In this document: one piece after another, positions 34,286-46,400 of the stretch
Layout of the letters: the number at the start of each line of letters is the position of its first letter
How positions within the stretch are numbered: position 1 is the stretch's first letter
DNA from: Dictyophora rubrovolvata
Taxonomy: Eukaryota; Basidiomycota; Agaricomycetes; Phallales; Phallaceae
NCBI GenBank assembly: GCA_029959195.1
Contig: CP114121.1
Location: 1,550,001-1,614,000 of the forward strand
Direction of reading: 5' to 3'
DNA: 64,000 nucleotides
Made by a program: the position numbers and the translations under genes
Notes under the pieces: generated by a model
Seen by the model: only the letters and a program-made list of their open reading frames with translations
The model's database searches: none
Told to the model about the DNA's origin: nothing

Positions 34286-35944
34286 ATGTTATATTTGACG
34301 GCAGACAAGTTTCCAGTCCGTAAGTCCTTTTCCTACACTTTAGCTTTTGTAACGTGGATCATGCATAATGACAATCTCTCTCTATCTTCTCTCGTTAGTT
34401 GTCCCGTTCGGAGTCATCGGGTGAGTTCTGTGAAAAGTGTAGTTGTGAGCTGGAAGACTTACTATTCCTCGTCTTTTTGCCGCCAGCTTTTATCGATATC
34501 TATGGTATCTTATCCGGTTCACTGCCTCTGTGGTTTATCGACCCGTCCCTCTTCCTGAGAAACCTACGTACATCGCCTCAGAGGATGTAACCATAATCGT
34601 CCCAACTATCGATGCTGGGGAAGAATTCAAAGAGGCTGCTCACTCTTGGCTTGTCGGCAAACCGAAAGAAATTCTCATTATTACTGAAGAAAAAATGAAG
34701 GGTCCGTTGCAGGACCTAGCTAACGCTGTCGATCCTGAAAAAATCCGCGTCCTTACTGTCCCATTTGCCAATAAACGTCTCCAGATGTCGCATGGAATTC
34801 GTAACACCACCACGGATATCATTGTCTTCGCCGATGATGACGCTATCTGGCCCCCGACCATGTTACCGTACATGTTGGCTTGCTTTGAGGACCAGAAAGT
34901 GGGAGGTGTTGGCACTTCTCAACGTGTTCAGCCATGTGGTGAACGTTTCACTGTCTGGGAAGTCCTTGCGGCCTTCCGTCTCACCATCCGGAACATCGAA
35001 ATTTCCTCCTCTACTCATATTGATGGTGGTGTTGCTTGCCTCTCTGGTAGAACGGCGGCCTATAGAACTGTGATCCTCAAAGATCCCGAGTTTTTATATG
35101 GCTTTACCCACGACTATTGGTTGGGAAAATACCACTTGAATTCTGGTGATGATAAATTCTTGACGAGATGGATGGTCAGCCATGGATGGAGCACTTACAT
35201 TCAGTGCTGTAAAGAAGCCGAGCTGCTCAGTACCATGAAGCCTAACTGGCGATTCTTGAAGCAAGTCCTACGGTGGACTAGGAACACCTGGCGTTCAGAT
35301 CTGCGGTCATTATTCATGGAACGTCAAATTTGGACATCGCACCCTTACACAGCGTACACTATGGTAATTTTATCCAGACTTTGGTGTTGGGGCGGCTCGA
35401 GCTGACAATTCTCAGGTTGATAAATTGTTCAACCCTCTTACATTACTGGCAGGACCGTGCTTGATTATATACCTTTGCTTCAAGAGTGCCAAAGGCTCCG
35501 GTAGTGATGGCTTTCACTTACCTGCCTGGTAAATTATCTTACCATAAAGTGACTTCTCGATATGTGATGTGTTTATTGATGGGTTTATCTAGGAACATCA
35601 TTGCCAGTTGGTTTGTCTGGCTCACGGCTACACGTACGGCCAAGTTGCTTCCTCACTTGTGGTATAGGCCGACAGACATTATCTATGTGCCCGCTTTCAT
35701 TCTATTTGGGTACTACTTCGCGATAATGAAATTATATGCTTTGTTTACGCTTCATGAGGTGAGGGATAAAAGTCTCATTCTTTGTGATTCAGATCTCAAT
35801 ACTTATATGCAGACTGGGTGGGGTACTCGTGCTGGTATTGGTGATATTTCAGCCGCTACAGCAGCAATGGATCAGAGCGAAAAACCGCAACAGGATCAGT
35901 TCAACTCCCAAGTGGATTATCCACGCTCGCAAACTGTATCTTGA
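34286..35944 (+). CDS. Family 2 glycosyltransferase, Cps1/hyaluronan-synthase-like
   Basis: Exons assembled by eye: 34286-about 34321 (MLYLTADKFPV), a 22-nt mini-exon about 34400-34421 (VPFGVIG), then about 34492 onward. The N-terminal anchor FYRYLWYLIRFTASVVY is followed by VTIIVPTIDAGEEF, IIVFADDDAIWPPT (DxD metal site), GGVGTSQRVQP, SGDDKFLTRW and QVLRWTRNTWRSD (the Q/R-x-x-R-W signature of processive GT2 enzymes). C-terminal membrane segments are LTLLAGPCLIIYLCF, NIIASWFVWLTA and IIYVPAFILFGYYFA. This resembles Cryptococcus Cps1, implicated in hyaluronan-like polysaccharide synthesis at the plasma membrane. The actual polymer made here is unknown. Confidence 0.85.
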
Positions 35945-36145
35945 TCATTTTATTACTTTCTTTCCTGGAACACTATGCACTAGTTGTGTTCAAAGCCCTG
36001 CCCTGCTGTGCGTTACGACATATTCTACATTACATCAGTACTATTAATAGATACCCTCAAGGACGATTTATGTACAATTTGCAGTCCATTTTAGAAGCTC
36101 GTCGATTCTTTTTTCTTTTTGAAAAGTTCACTATTTAAATGAATT

Positions 36146-37134
36146 TCACGTTACTCGCATAATGACAAGCATCCATACAAATGCTAAGCATACAACTAAG
36201 ATAGTACCAATGGTGAACCACGTAGTTCCAAAACTTTTCGAGCTATGTTTCTTAAGCCGATCTCTCTCGCGTGTCATACTGTCAGCATTCTTCGACAAAC
36301 CATCTTCGGCAGAAACGACAAGACCTTTGTCTTTCTCCAAAATAGCGGAAAAATGTTCGGCATTTCGTCGTAGTTGAGTCGCCATTCGAGCAAGTTCGTC
36401 AGATAATTCATCGTGCGCTTTCAAAGACGACGACGATAGTAATGAACCTTGTGTAGACGATGACGGCAATAAAGCCGCGGGACCTTGGCTCGAAGGCATA
36501 GAGCTTACTGGGATTGTGGGAGACTCAGTGGAGGGAGCAGAAGGCGACGGTTCATCAGAAACGACTGTTTCGACACTGGTGCTAGGTTGTTTAATATTCG
36601 CTGGAGCTACGATATCTTCTGCGGGGGGCGGTAGCGATACTAGAGACAAGTAGTCCACGTCAATACAACGAGGCGGCTCGACTTGCTGAAAAGTATGTTA
36701 TAAAATGTTAACATATTTTTATACTATAAACTTACACTATTTGCTAGTTCCACTACCTCCTCTAGCCTGCACAGAGTATTTCGGATAGCTTGCAGGTACG
36801 AACTAATGGACATCCATTGAGTAATTGAGGAGGCGTTTGTCGACTAACACGTACGACTGAGGGTTAAATGACTCCGACATCTCAATATTAGAGAATATTT
36901 TTCTTGCATATTTGAGTTTCTGAGAAGCAAATATAAGTGAGCTTGTCGCTGTCCTTTGATAGCAGCGAGGCGTACTTGGGTAACTCCCTGTACGATTACC
37001 CATGCGCCTTCTCTGTTTGATAAATTCGAGCCGTTCAGCAAACCATCGTCAATCGAAGCTTCAAGCCGTTTTATGATTCGCCCCAGATTTATTCGATCAT
37101 GTCGTAGTTGTTCTTCTACAGTCAAAGTCGTCAT
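36146..37134 (-). CDS. USE1: ER SNARE Use1
   Basis: Start at 37134 gives MTTLTVEEQLRHDRINLGRI, a helical N-terminal region (LKYARKIFSNIEM...SFNPQSY), and a Ser/Pro-rich linker. The Qc-like SNARE segment is DELSDELARMATQLRRNAEHF, with DGLSKNADSMTRERDRL. It ends in a tail anchor TWFTIGTILVVCLAFVWMLVIM. Use1 is the SNARE for Golgi-to-ER retrograde vesicles and works with Sec20, Ufe1 and the Dsl1 tether. Three exons, with introns near 36690-36735 and 36800-36950. Its start codon lies 157 bp from that of ADE6 on the opposite strand. Confidence 0.85.
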
Positions 37135-37291
37135 GAGCGATTACCAGCTCGGATTAGGTAAGGCAGCATTCAGTACCACGCTGTACATGCACCCAACAGC
37201 TTGTTCGTCTAGACAAGAGAAACACAAATCAAAGTGCGTTTATGAGCCTTGTTTCATTTTTTCACAAACTTACGTCAGTTTTCTCCTTAGA

Positions 37292-40200
37292 ATGTTGCAG
37301 ATCTCGCTGGGTGCCTCACATCTCTCTCCTCCGAAACGTGCTTCCTTACTAAAGCAGATCCGGACGCATGTTGGCTATGTCGATAGTGTCGATGCAATTT
37401 ATATTCATCTAATTAAATATCGGGAAGGCGTTGAAGTACCTGCCTCTGACTTTGACTCTGGCTCTTCTTCCGCCCTCACCTTACATGCCAAGCTGACCTT
37501 CCTACTTACCTATGGCGATGACTTTTCGTCTCCTCAGGTCAGAGCCCAAGTGAACAACGGCAGTGCTTCCTTGGAGAGGAATAGAGTCCTGTATGTTCTT
37601 CCTAGGCCCCGATCTGTTTCACCGTGGTCAAGCAAAGCCACCGACATCGCAAATATATGCAACCTCGGACATCTTGTTGAAAGAATAGAGCGCGGAATTG
37701 CGTTCATATTTTCAACTGAAAAAGACAAGGATCTAGGTTTGACTGATGTACAGTCGTTTCAGCATCTATTATACGATCGAATGACTCAAATAATAGACAT
37801 TGATTCGCTGGACGAAGCAAAAATTCTGAAAAACTATTTTTCTCCGGGGTCTCCTTCGCCATTGACATATGTCGAGATTATGGCCGAAGCACAATCAACT
37901 CAAGAATCATCACAAGCTCGTCTCAAGTTCTTGTCTACCAACAAAACGTTGGGCCTTGGTTTGACTGAAGACGAGATTGATTATCTCCTTAATGCATACC
38001 TCGGTGGTCCTCAGGCCTTGCGTCGAAACCCAACAGACGCTGAAATATTTATGTTTGCCCAGGTCAATTCGGAACATTGTAGGCATAAAATGTTTAACGC
38101 TACATGGACTATCGACAACGTACTGAAACCCCAGTCGTTGTTTCAAATGATCAGAAACACTGAGAAGTCCATCCAGAGTCGCTATACCATCTCAGCCTAT
38201 TCTGACAATGCCGCGGTTTTCGAGGGATATATAGCTCCACGGTTCCAGCTGAGTCCTGGACAAAACGGCACTTATGGTGTAATTCGGGAGGCCATGCCAA
38301 TCCTTGTCAAAGTGGAGACTCACAATCATCCTACGGCTGTTTCACCTTATCCCGGCGCAGCAACTGGATCAGGGGGTGAAATTCGAGACGAAGGTGCTGT
38401 CGGACGTGGTTCACACCCCAAAGCTGGTCTGGTGGGATTCTCTGTTTCGAATTTGCTTATTCCAGGCTTCGAACAGCTATGGGAAACTGATTTTGGAAAG
38501 CCTGCCCATATCGCTAGTGCTCTAGATATCATGTTGGAGGCGCCTATAGGAGCCGCAAATTTCAATAATGAATTCGGAAGACCTGCCTTGGCGGGTTATT
38601 GGAGAACGTTCTGTGAACGAGTCCCAACTGGGCAGAATGGGATGGACGAGATACGAGGATATCATAAACCTATCATGGTTGCAGGTGGTCTTGGGACGGT
38701 TCGTCCGAAAAACTCTAAAAAATCTCCTAATGCAGTGGAAGTCGGCGCTTTCGTTATTGTACTCGGTGGTCCTGGTCTTTTAATTGGGTTAGGAGGAGGC
38801 GCGGCGTCTTCTCAAGCGGGAGGGACCAGCTCAGCGGATCTAGATTTTGCTTCGGTCCAAAGAGAGAACGCAGAAATTCAGCGAAGGTGCCAACAGGTCA
38901 TAGATGCTTGTCTGGAAGCTGAAGAAACGGCTGGTGTCGACAACCCCATCCAATCAATCCATGATGTTGGAGCTGGTGGTTTATCCAATGCTCTTCCCGA
39001 GTTAGTTCACGATGCAGAACTCGGAGCGACTTTTGAAATCAGAGATGTTTTGGTGGCTGATAGCTCCATGTCGCCAATGGAAATCTGGTGTAATGAATCA
39101 CAAGAGCGCTATGTCCTAGCTGTATCTCCCCGACCCGGAGCATTAGAACTCTTTGAGCGTATAGCAAAGCGAGAGCGTTGTCCCTACTCCATCGTCGGTC
39201 GCACTACCTCCCATAAAGAGCTCATCGTAACGGACAGGCTTTTCAAACAAGACGTTATTCGACTGCCCATGGAAACATTATTTGGGAAACCTCCCAAGAT
39301 GCACAGGCACGACCGCACATCCGACATTTCTCTTCCACCTTTGCAATTACCATTTCCTCTTTCGATGTCAAACAACCTTGATGATATCGTAGATCGTATA
39401 CTCAGATTGCCCTCTGTTGGGTCTAAATCCTATCTGATAACTATCGGTGACAGGTCTATTACTGGTCTTGTCTCCAGAGATCAAATGGTAGGACCATGGC
39501 AAGTTCCAGTATCAGATGTCGCTGTCACTCAGACCACATATGGGTTTGATTGCCATACGGGTGAGGCGATGGCGATGGGTGAGCGTGCGCCTCTTGCGCT
39601 TTTGAGTGGTAGGGCATCGGCCAGAATGGCCGTAGCTGAATCATTAACCAACCTTGCATCTGCTTATGTCGAGGATATCTCCAGGGTGAAACTTAGTGCC
39701 AATTGGATGTGTGCGGCTTCCCGACCTGGAGAGGGTGCTAAACTCTACGAATCTGTGGAGTCAATAGGACTAGATTTATGCCCGGCTCTTGGCATCGGTA
39801 TACCTGTCGGAAAGGATTCCATGTCGATGTCTATGCGTTGGAAAGACGGGGATATCCAGAAAGAAATAACTGCACCCCTTTCGCTGATAGTGACGGCCTT
39901 TGCACCGGTAGTGGACACTCAATTAACTTGGACACCACAGCTAAGGACGGACCTGCCGGATACTTCATTGCTATTTTTTGATCTAGCAGAGGGCAATAAT
40001 CGCCTAGGAGGTTCTGCTTTAGCCCAGGTTTATAAACAACTGGGCGACGTCCCTCCAAACGTTGAAAGCCCGGCATACCTTAAGTCATTCTTCAATGCAT
40101 GCAGTAGAGTCAAAAAGGATCATCCAGGTGTCGTTTTAGCGTATCATGACCGTTCAGATGGTGGCCTTTTTGTCACTTTAGCTGAAATGTGCATAGCTGG

Positions 40201-41413
40201 AAGAGCTGGTGTTCAGATCGACCTCGAGAGTTTACTGTTCGAGGATGTGCTTGCAGTCCTGTTTGCGGAAGAGCTAGGGGCTGTCATGCAGATCCAGACT
40301 AGTCATGTAGACATTGTCAGGACATATTTCTCAAATATGGGGTTTCCGTTTCGGTTCATATATAAAATAGGAGAGGTCATCTCCAGTGAAAAGACTGCAT
40401 CCCTCATCATTTCCTCAAAAGGCTCCGTAATTTTCGCTGGAAGTCGCTTAGATTTACAACGCAAATGGGCAGAAACTTCATATCAGATGCAGCGATTACG
40501 GGATAATCCTACGTCTGCTGACGAGGAGTATAGCGCCATCGCTGATGAGAATGGAGGTTTATTCTACAAACTAACTTTCAAAGTGGAACCTTCGTTGACA
40601 CGGCATATGATAAATCGACCTAAGGTTGCTATTTTGAGAGAACAAGGCGTTAACGGCCATATCGAAATGGCGTGGTCTTTCACAGCTGCGGGCTTTGATG
40701 CTGTTGACGTGCATATGTCCGATATCATCAACGGATCTGTATCTTTGTCAGACTTTCGTGGCTTAGCTGCGTGTGGTGGTTTTTCTTATGGCGATGTCCT
40801 AGGAGCAGGCAATGGCTGGTCTAGTTCAGTGCGATGGAATGATAGAGCGCAAGACGAATTCCAATCCTTTTTTGATCGTCCAGACACGTGGGGTTTGGCG
40901 GTGTGTAATGGATGTCAATTTTTCAGTCGTCTTCGCTCTACATTGTCAGGAATCGAGAGTTGGCCATATTTCAAAGCCAACCAAAGCGGCCGATTCGAAA
41001 GCCGAGTTTCGATGGTAGAAATAGTCGACAATGAAGTAACTCGCAAATCTGTTTTCCTAAGGGACATGGTAGGATCGCAGATACCGATAGCCGTGGCTCA
41101 TGGAGAAGGACGTGCCACATTCAACAGCGAAATTGATTTGAAAGAAGCCGAACGGAAAGGACTTGTGGCCGTTCGATACGTTGATGCGCATGGATTGGTA
41201 GCAACTCAATATCCCGCAAACCCGAATGGTAGCCCATCAGGCATTACAGGTGTACAGACACATGATGGCAGATTCCTTGCCCTTATGCCGCACCCGGAGC
41301 GAGTAGTTCAACTAGCCAACAACAGCTGGTACCCAGCTGGAAAGATAGAAGAGTGGAGGGGTATCGGTCCATGGTTCCGTATGTTTCAAAATGCAAGGAT
41401 ATGGTGTGGATGA
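37292..41413 (+). CDS. ADE6: Phosphoribosylformylglycinamidine synthase (FGAM synthase)
   Basis: A single exon of about 1373 codons, close to the usual ~1340-1360. It catalyses the ATP- and glutamine-dependent fourth step of purine synthesis. N-terminal domain: MLQISLGASHLSPPKRASLL. Linker and synthetase core: FAQVNSEHCRHKMFNATW, VKVETHNHPTAVSPYPGAATG, GGEIRDEGAVGRGSHPKAG, SIHDVGAGGLSNALPEL, GIGIPVGKDSMSMSM, VLAYHDRSDGGLFVTLAEM. Glutaminase domain: VAILREQGVNGHIEMAWSF, GGFSYGDVLGAGNGW, nucleophile Cys in LAVCNGCQFFS and the catalytic pair in LMPHPERV. The frame is open upstream to 36956, but translation probably begins at 37292, just after a CCTTAG that may be a 5' UTR intron acceptor. It is the only long intronless gene in the window. 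Confidence 0.96.
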   Translation: MLQISLGASHLSPPKRASLLKQIRTHVGYVDSVDAIYIHLIKYREGVEVPASDFDSGSSSALTLHAKLTFLLTYGDDFSSPQVRAQVNNGSASLERNRVLYVLPRPRSVSPWSSKATDIANICNLGHLVERIERGIAFIFSTEKDKDLGLTDVQSFQHLLYDRMTQIIDIDSLDEAKILKNYFSPGSPSPLTYVEIMAEAQSTQESSQARLKFLSTNKTLGLGLTEDEIDYLLNAYLGGPQALRRNPTDAEIFMFAQVNSEHCRHKMFNATWTIDNVLKPQSLFQMIRNTEKSIQSRYTISAYSDNAAVFEGYIAPRFQLSPGQNGTYGVIREAMPILVKVETHNHPTAVSPYPGAATGSGGEIRDEGAVGRGSHPKAGLVGFSVSNLLIPGFEQLWETDFGKPAHIASALDIMLEAPIGAANFNNEFGRPALAGYWRTFCERVPTGQNGMDEIRGYHKPIMVAGGLGTVRPKNSKKSPNAVEVGAFVIVLGGPGLLIGLGGGAASSQAGGTSSADLDFASVQRENAEIQRRCQQVIDACLEAEETAGVDNPIQSIHDVGAGGLSNALPELVHDAELGATFEIRDVLVADSSMSPMEIWCNESQERYVLAVSPRPGALELFERIAKRERCPYSIVGRTTSHKELIVTDRLFKQDVIRLPMETLFGKPPKMHRHDRTSDISLPPLQLPFPLSMSNNLDDIVDRILRLPSVGSKSYLITIGDRSITGLVSRDQMVGPWQVPVSDVAVTQTTYGFDCHTGEAMAMGERAPLALLSGRASARMAVAESLTNLASAYVEDISRVKLSANWMCAASRPGEGAKLYESVESIGLDLCPALGIGIPVGKDSMSMSMRWKDGDIQKEITAPLSLIVTAFAPVVDTQLTWTPQLRTDLPDTSLLFFDLAEGNNRLGGSALAQVYKQLGDVPPNVESPAYLKSFFNACSRVKKDHPGVVLAYHDRSDGGLFVTLAEMCIAGRAGVQIDLESLLFEDVLAVLFAEELGAVMQIQTSHVDIVRTYFSNMGFPFRFIYKIGEVISSEKTASLIISSKGSVIFAGSRLDLQRKWAETSYQMQRLRDNPTSADEEYSAIADENGGLFYKLTFKVEPSLTRHMINRPKVAILREQGVNGHIEMAWSFTAAGFDAVDVHMSDIINGSVSLSDFRGLAACGGFSYGDVLGAGNGWSSSVRWNDRAQDEFQSFFDRPDTWGLAVCNGCQFFSRLRSTLSGIESWPYFKANQSGRFESRVSMVEIVDNEVTRKSVFLRDMVGSQIPIAVAHGEGRATFNSEIDLKEAERKGLVAVRYVDAHGLVATQYPANPNGSPSGITGVQTHDGRFLALMPHPERVVQLANNSWYPAGKIEEWRGIGPWFRMFQNARIWCG

Positions 41414-41497
41414 TAAGTATAGTTCCCATAAAAAAAGATACATAGAACTGCAACATAACTAAAAAAGAACACGCAAGATGTAAGAATAAAGCACTTC

Positions 41498-43188
41498 TTA
41501 ATCGCTCTCTGGGTCCCATCGCGTAAGTTTTGTAATTGGTTCAAAATAATATTGTTTCGGCTGTTTGGTCACTGCTCGCTTTGGGAGCATGAGTCCTTTT
41601 AATAGATTAGCCCGATTTTGGTCCCTGTCGCTCTCAGGAATGTAAAACCATTCATCTTCCAAAGGGGAATCTGCGGCATCCTGGAATAAATGTAAGTAAA
41701 AGGGAGCAAGAGAGAATTTACACTACGAACCAGACCCTCTCTTTTTACTGTGCCGAACATTTTTACACCATGCAAAATTTTTCTGATAATGTCTAACCAT
41801 TCCTCTTCCGAATGCTCTTCTTTTAACTGTGGTTGTGATTTAAGGACAGCTCGAAGCAATTCAGAAGGAATCATAGCAGACGCTCGCGAAAGGGCTAATG
41901 TTTCAACAAGAAAACCTGTCAAAGGTAGGCTTTCAAGGCTACATTTCAACGTTTCTTCTGGAGGGGATAGCCCACTCTGAAAATTCTCCTTATCTGAGGC
42001 AGTAATTTGCCTCTGAGTAGCCTTGACTCTAGTTTTTGTTTTCGACATGGTAGTGTGCTTCCTCGACCGTCGGCTATGTTCAACGGCAAGCTTTTTCTCC
42101 GCCTTTGGTGAGCCAGTCGCTAGGATGCCCGACTCGCGTCGAGAGTTTCGGAATGTGATGGGACGAGATGTAAGGGGGGAAGGTAGCCCTTTCCGACGCT
42201 TTTTCTTGGGAGTCGGTTCATATCCAGGCGTTTTCAAAGGTTTATGTTCAAGAAATGCATCCGTATGCATCCTCATCTTTGGAGACTGATTTGAAGTAAT
42301 TCCGCTAGGACCAGCGAAAAATGAAGACGGAGAAATCAAAGATAAATCATTATCGGAAGACAATTCCTTTCTGAATGCTGAGCTCAAAGGGGATGACATC
42401 AAAGAGCTTAAGGGAGATAATTCCATTTCCTTTGGTAAAGATAAAAAGCTTGAAGCGACTAAAGGCGAAGTAGAATTGATGTCGCGGCCCTCCCTTTCGA
42501 ATTTGGGAGTTGAGAGACCGTGGGAGATATGAGTAGGCATTGACCCAGCGTTCAATGTGAACGTCTCATGGAGATTTTTAGGGAAAAAGGCACCGATAGG
42601 GGAAGACGTAGCAATTGTAGAGGATCGGGGCGGGGTTGAGAAAAAATCTATGTGTGTCGTAGCAGGTGATGATAATGAATACAGCGTTGGTGAAGATGGC
42701 GCACAAGTGTTGACTTTGCATAGAAATGCTGATGTTTCTTCGTTTTCCAAAGAAGATATCGTATTATGAGTGGCATTCAGTGCGACTTCCGATACAATTT
42801 TTTTGGCATGCCCGGAGTTGTCTAGACTTTGTGAATCATAACGGAAAGAATGTTCCGCAAACGGTTCGAAATCGCCCAAGAAGTGATATTTCTCTGTATC
42901 ATTCCAGTGGATATTCTGACTGGAACAAATCGTTGCGAGAAGCTTCAGACCCGAAAACAGATCCTGCTCACGCGTCGGGACGGGATCTTCTGCAATTTGA
43001 TACATTACTGAGTAGTCTAATTTCGTTTGAGTAGGCGTCGGTGAAACAGTGGGATGAAATACCTGCAAGCGTACGCGCGTTAGGGAGAAACGCCGTTGGT
43101 ACTAGACAATATACTGTATAATGTATTCGAAAAGTACTGATAAACGTCGAGCAAATAATGGTGGTAACTCAGGCACAGTTCTAAGCAT
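41498..43188 (-). CDS. Unknown basidiomycete nuclear-type protein with conserved C-terminal domain
   Basis: I recognise no named family. A first small exon (43188 leftward, MLRTVPELPPLFARRLS) joins in phase to VFHPTVSPTPTQTKLDYSV. A long disordered Ser/Pro/Thr-rich region has a basic cluster PTPKKKRRKGLPSP (a likely nuclear localisation signal) and KEN in ASDKENFQ. The C-terminal ~115 residues look folded: TLALSRASAMIPSELLRAVL, EEWLDIIRKILHGVKMFGTV, then after an intron DAADSPLEDEWFYIPESDRD, LMLPKRAVTKQPKQYYFEPI, ending RWDPESD. The helix-rich stretch could be a winged helix. The stop is at 41498-41500. Its role is unknown. Confidence 0.6.
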
Positions 43189-43433
43189 AAAACCTCGCGA
43201 CAAGGTATGGAATTTCGAGGTAGAACGCGTCTACGTGACGGATCAACGTGGAACCTAGCTTACTCAAGCGGTTTTTATGTAATTACATGCTATTGGAAGC
43301 TGGCGTTCCTCTGCAATGACTAACACGCGCACATAACCAACCTAAGAGACACGCTTGAATGAAACCGCTCATGCAAACGCGAGATTACGGCAGAAGGTCT
43401 AAACAACAATGAACAATGACTCAGTGTCAGGTG

Positions 43434-46400
43434 TCAACAGAACTTGCCTACTGCTGACGCCATGGTTTTCAGCTCTTTGAAATGTGAGCTTTGGCTAATG
43501 TCAACTCCTAAGTCTCGTGCACCATCACCCAATGCGGTCACATCCAACATCATTTGAGCACGAACGCGCTCTTCCTCTTTCCCATCGATGTCCAAAGAAC
43601 TCGATGTGGAACTGCCAAATAAAGGAAAGGCTGATCTTTTCCCTTTTTTCAAACGTCGCAGCGATTCTTCGGTCTTCTTAGTAAAAGCTAAATGCAATGC
43701 ATAACTAAAGAAGATGAAATAATCTCCAAAGCATAAAGTGAAACAAGCTCACCGGGTGCAGACAGCGTCGAAGATCTCAGCAACCCACTGGTTGCCTAAA
43801 TCATTTCTCAAAGTATCGGATAAGGTTATAAAAAACGACTTCGCGGGCCTAAGAACATCAGCGACGAACGGACTGGGTGCAACTGGCATTCGTTTGTTCG
43901 GAAGAGCTCTATATTGCGAAGGAACTGAGCGAACAGCAATCAGGTTTTCGCAACATCTGCGGACGAGAATAGAAACGATATGCGACCCTAATTTCGGAAC
44001 TAGATCCAAAGGGCGATTCAAGGTTTGCTTGAGAACAGCTTGGGTTTAAATTAGGATGGTAAGGAGTCTTTGGGAAGAAATTTTACCTAAGAGAGACTTC
44101 ATCTTTCCTTCGCTTTCAGGTAAAACAACGGATATATGCATGTTCCAAAACTCCATGACTTTCCGCTCGAACGTCTTTATATCCGATATTAGCAATCCAC
44201 ATTGATATAATGTGGTATCCTCCATTGCCATTTTCTCATTAGACACATCCGATAAGGTTCCGGGTTCCTCAGCTGTTAGACTTTGGGTATTTGTCTTCGT
44301 AGGTGTCAGTTACGCCAAATTAAACAGGAGTATTAGACTAACGTTTTCAGTGTCAGTTGCGTAACCGTCGAAAGACTCTAGCCATAGACAATAACGATTT
44401 AGTATCTAGTTTGCATATTAGAACTTCCCCGGAACTAATTTGAAAGTCAGACTTGACAAACCTGAAGTGTAAGCCTCCAGAATCTATGACAAATCCCCGG
44501 AATATATATACCCTCTGACCAACAGGAGCATATGGCTGTGTAACAGGCTTGTGTTTGAGGTATCAAGAACTCATGAGCACCTGCAAACAAAAGTCAATTG
44601 AAAACGAATTGAAGACAGAAAAACGAGTATACCATCCTCAATGACATTTTTTCTCGGTAAGGATAAGGTGAGTGCACTTTCTAGATTACCTACGATTTCC
44701 TTCCAGCGTAACTGAAAATAAACAGATAGCTGCCATCGCTTCTGGAAAGATAAATAAACGGGGTGGTTACGCATTTGTGTTACAGCATGGAGCGAAGGAG
44801 CTAGCACTTCTAATGCTGCAATAAAACTTTGCGTAGTGGCGTAATTCTGACGAATAAGTATCAGAATACACGCCTAATAACATGTTCTCGAAAATCCTAC
44901 TTCGTGAAAGTCGTCAGGTCGCCCTGCAGCAAAAATAGCTGTCCCAAGCCCTTCCATTATGGCGCGGCCAATGTCGGCCCATATCACATTAGACATTATT
45001 TCGAATCCAGGGGTGTCATTTGGTGAATCCAAGTTTTCAATTGAAGTCGTAGACTGTCGATACCTTTCAGAAACGGTCTCGGCCAACTCCATAATCACTT
45101 TCAAGTCCCTTTCCGTAAACCGAAGGATTTTATTAAAGATACCAGCCAAAGGATTATCCTGGTCGTCGAGAAGCGATAATGGAAAGCCGGATGATAAAAA
45201 GTGCTCTTCAGCTTTCCGAGGCCAGGGTGTGAGGGGGAAAGCTGTATAAGGTGTCTTTGGCGTCAAAGATCCAAATGAACCACCATGGGTCATGAATGGA
45301 GTTCGGGGTGCAAGGGGTGAATGCGGGACAACTAGGGCTCCAGGAAAAATTGTCTACGATAGTTGATAGATAATCATGAAGCTAGCTTCGGAAACATACC
45401 TGTCGGACAAACGGCGTCATTAGTTCTCTACGAATAACTTCTTCAGCCTCTCTCCAGTTACCAATCGAGTCGTAAATGCTTAGGCACTCTTTGATATCGG
45501 ATTTCCAGCGACCACGGTCGAAATCGGAGAAGCCCGTTGGCTCAGCTGAACTGTGAGCGAGAAGGAGGACCGAAAAGAGGTGATTAAGATCAGAGGATAA
45601 TGTACTTTTCACTCTATCAACGCGCTATGAAAAGTCGAATACGAAAGCTGTTAGCATGCTTGAGTAGACTCACCCATTGAACTTCGTTGAGAAAAGCAAA
45701 CTTGTCTTGCTTTGCTTTATCCATGAGGTAAAGCAGTTGGTTGAACTCAGCGGCAATCCGCGATACATGCTTAACACGATTAGTACGAAACCTGGTGATT
45801 CAATCTTTCTTATACTGAATAAGAACTGAATCGCAAGATACAGCATTACCTCGTCTCTAGGGAATTCTGGTCCGAACTCGTAATAATACGTGCAGGTATA
45901 CCACCAAACGCTGCATCAGATGGGTCTTCTTTGGCAATCAGCAGCAATGATTCCAGTCGTGTAAGCGTTTCGGACAATTTTAATAGTACATGTAATCGAG
46001 CCTATGGACGTGAGCGGTTCCCCAACAGGCAAGAGGATAAAGGTTTTACTTTTTCTTCTCGTAAGGCAGTACGTTCATTTAGCTTATTCTGAATGGTTTC
46101 CTCTACCTGCTTCAGTTGGTCAATGGACAACTAGATCCGTCTGTTAATGATAGTAAGGCAGATATCAAGACATCTACTTGCCTGAGTGTCTTGTTTTAGG
46201 CTTGCCAGTGGGTGCTTTAGCTTCTCTACCCTGGGTCCTTCCCCTCTTAAATCGGTACTAAGGCTAATAAAAGCAGCATAGTCGTCATTGATTAACTTGA
46301 CCAGCTCTTCCTTCAAAACTCCGTGATAGTCTCGCAATTCAGCCCGGAAGTCAGATAAAGACGTATGCGAGCGTGAAATCAAGAAGCTCTCGACGGAGAA

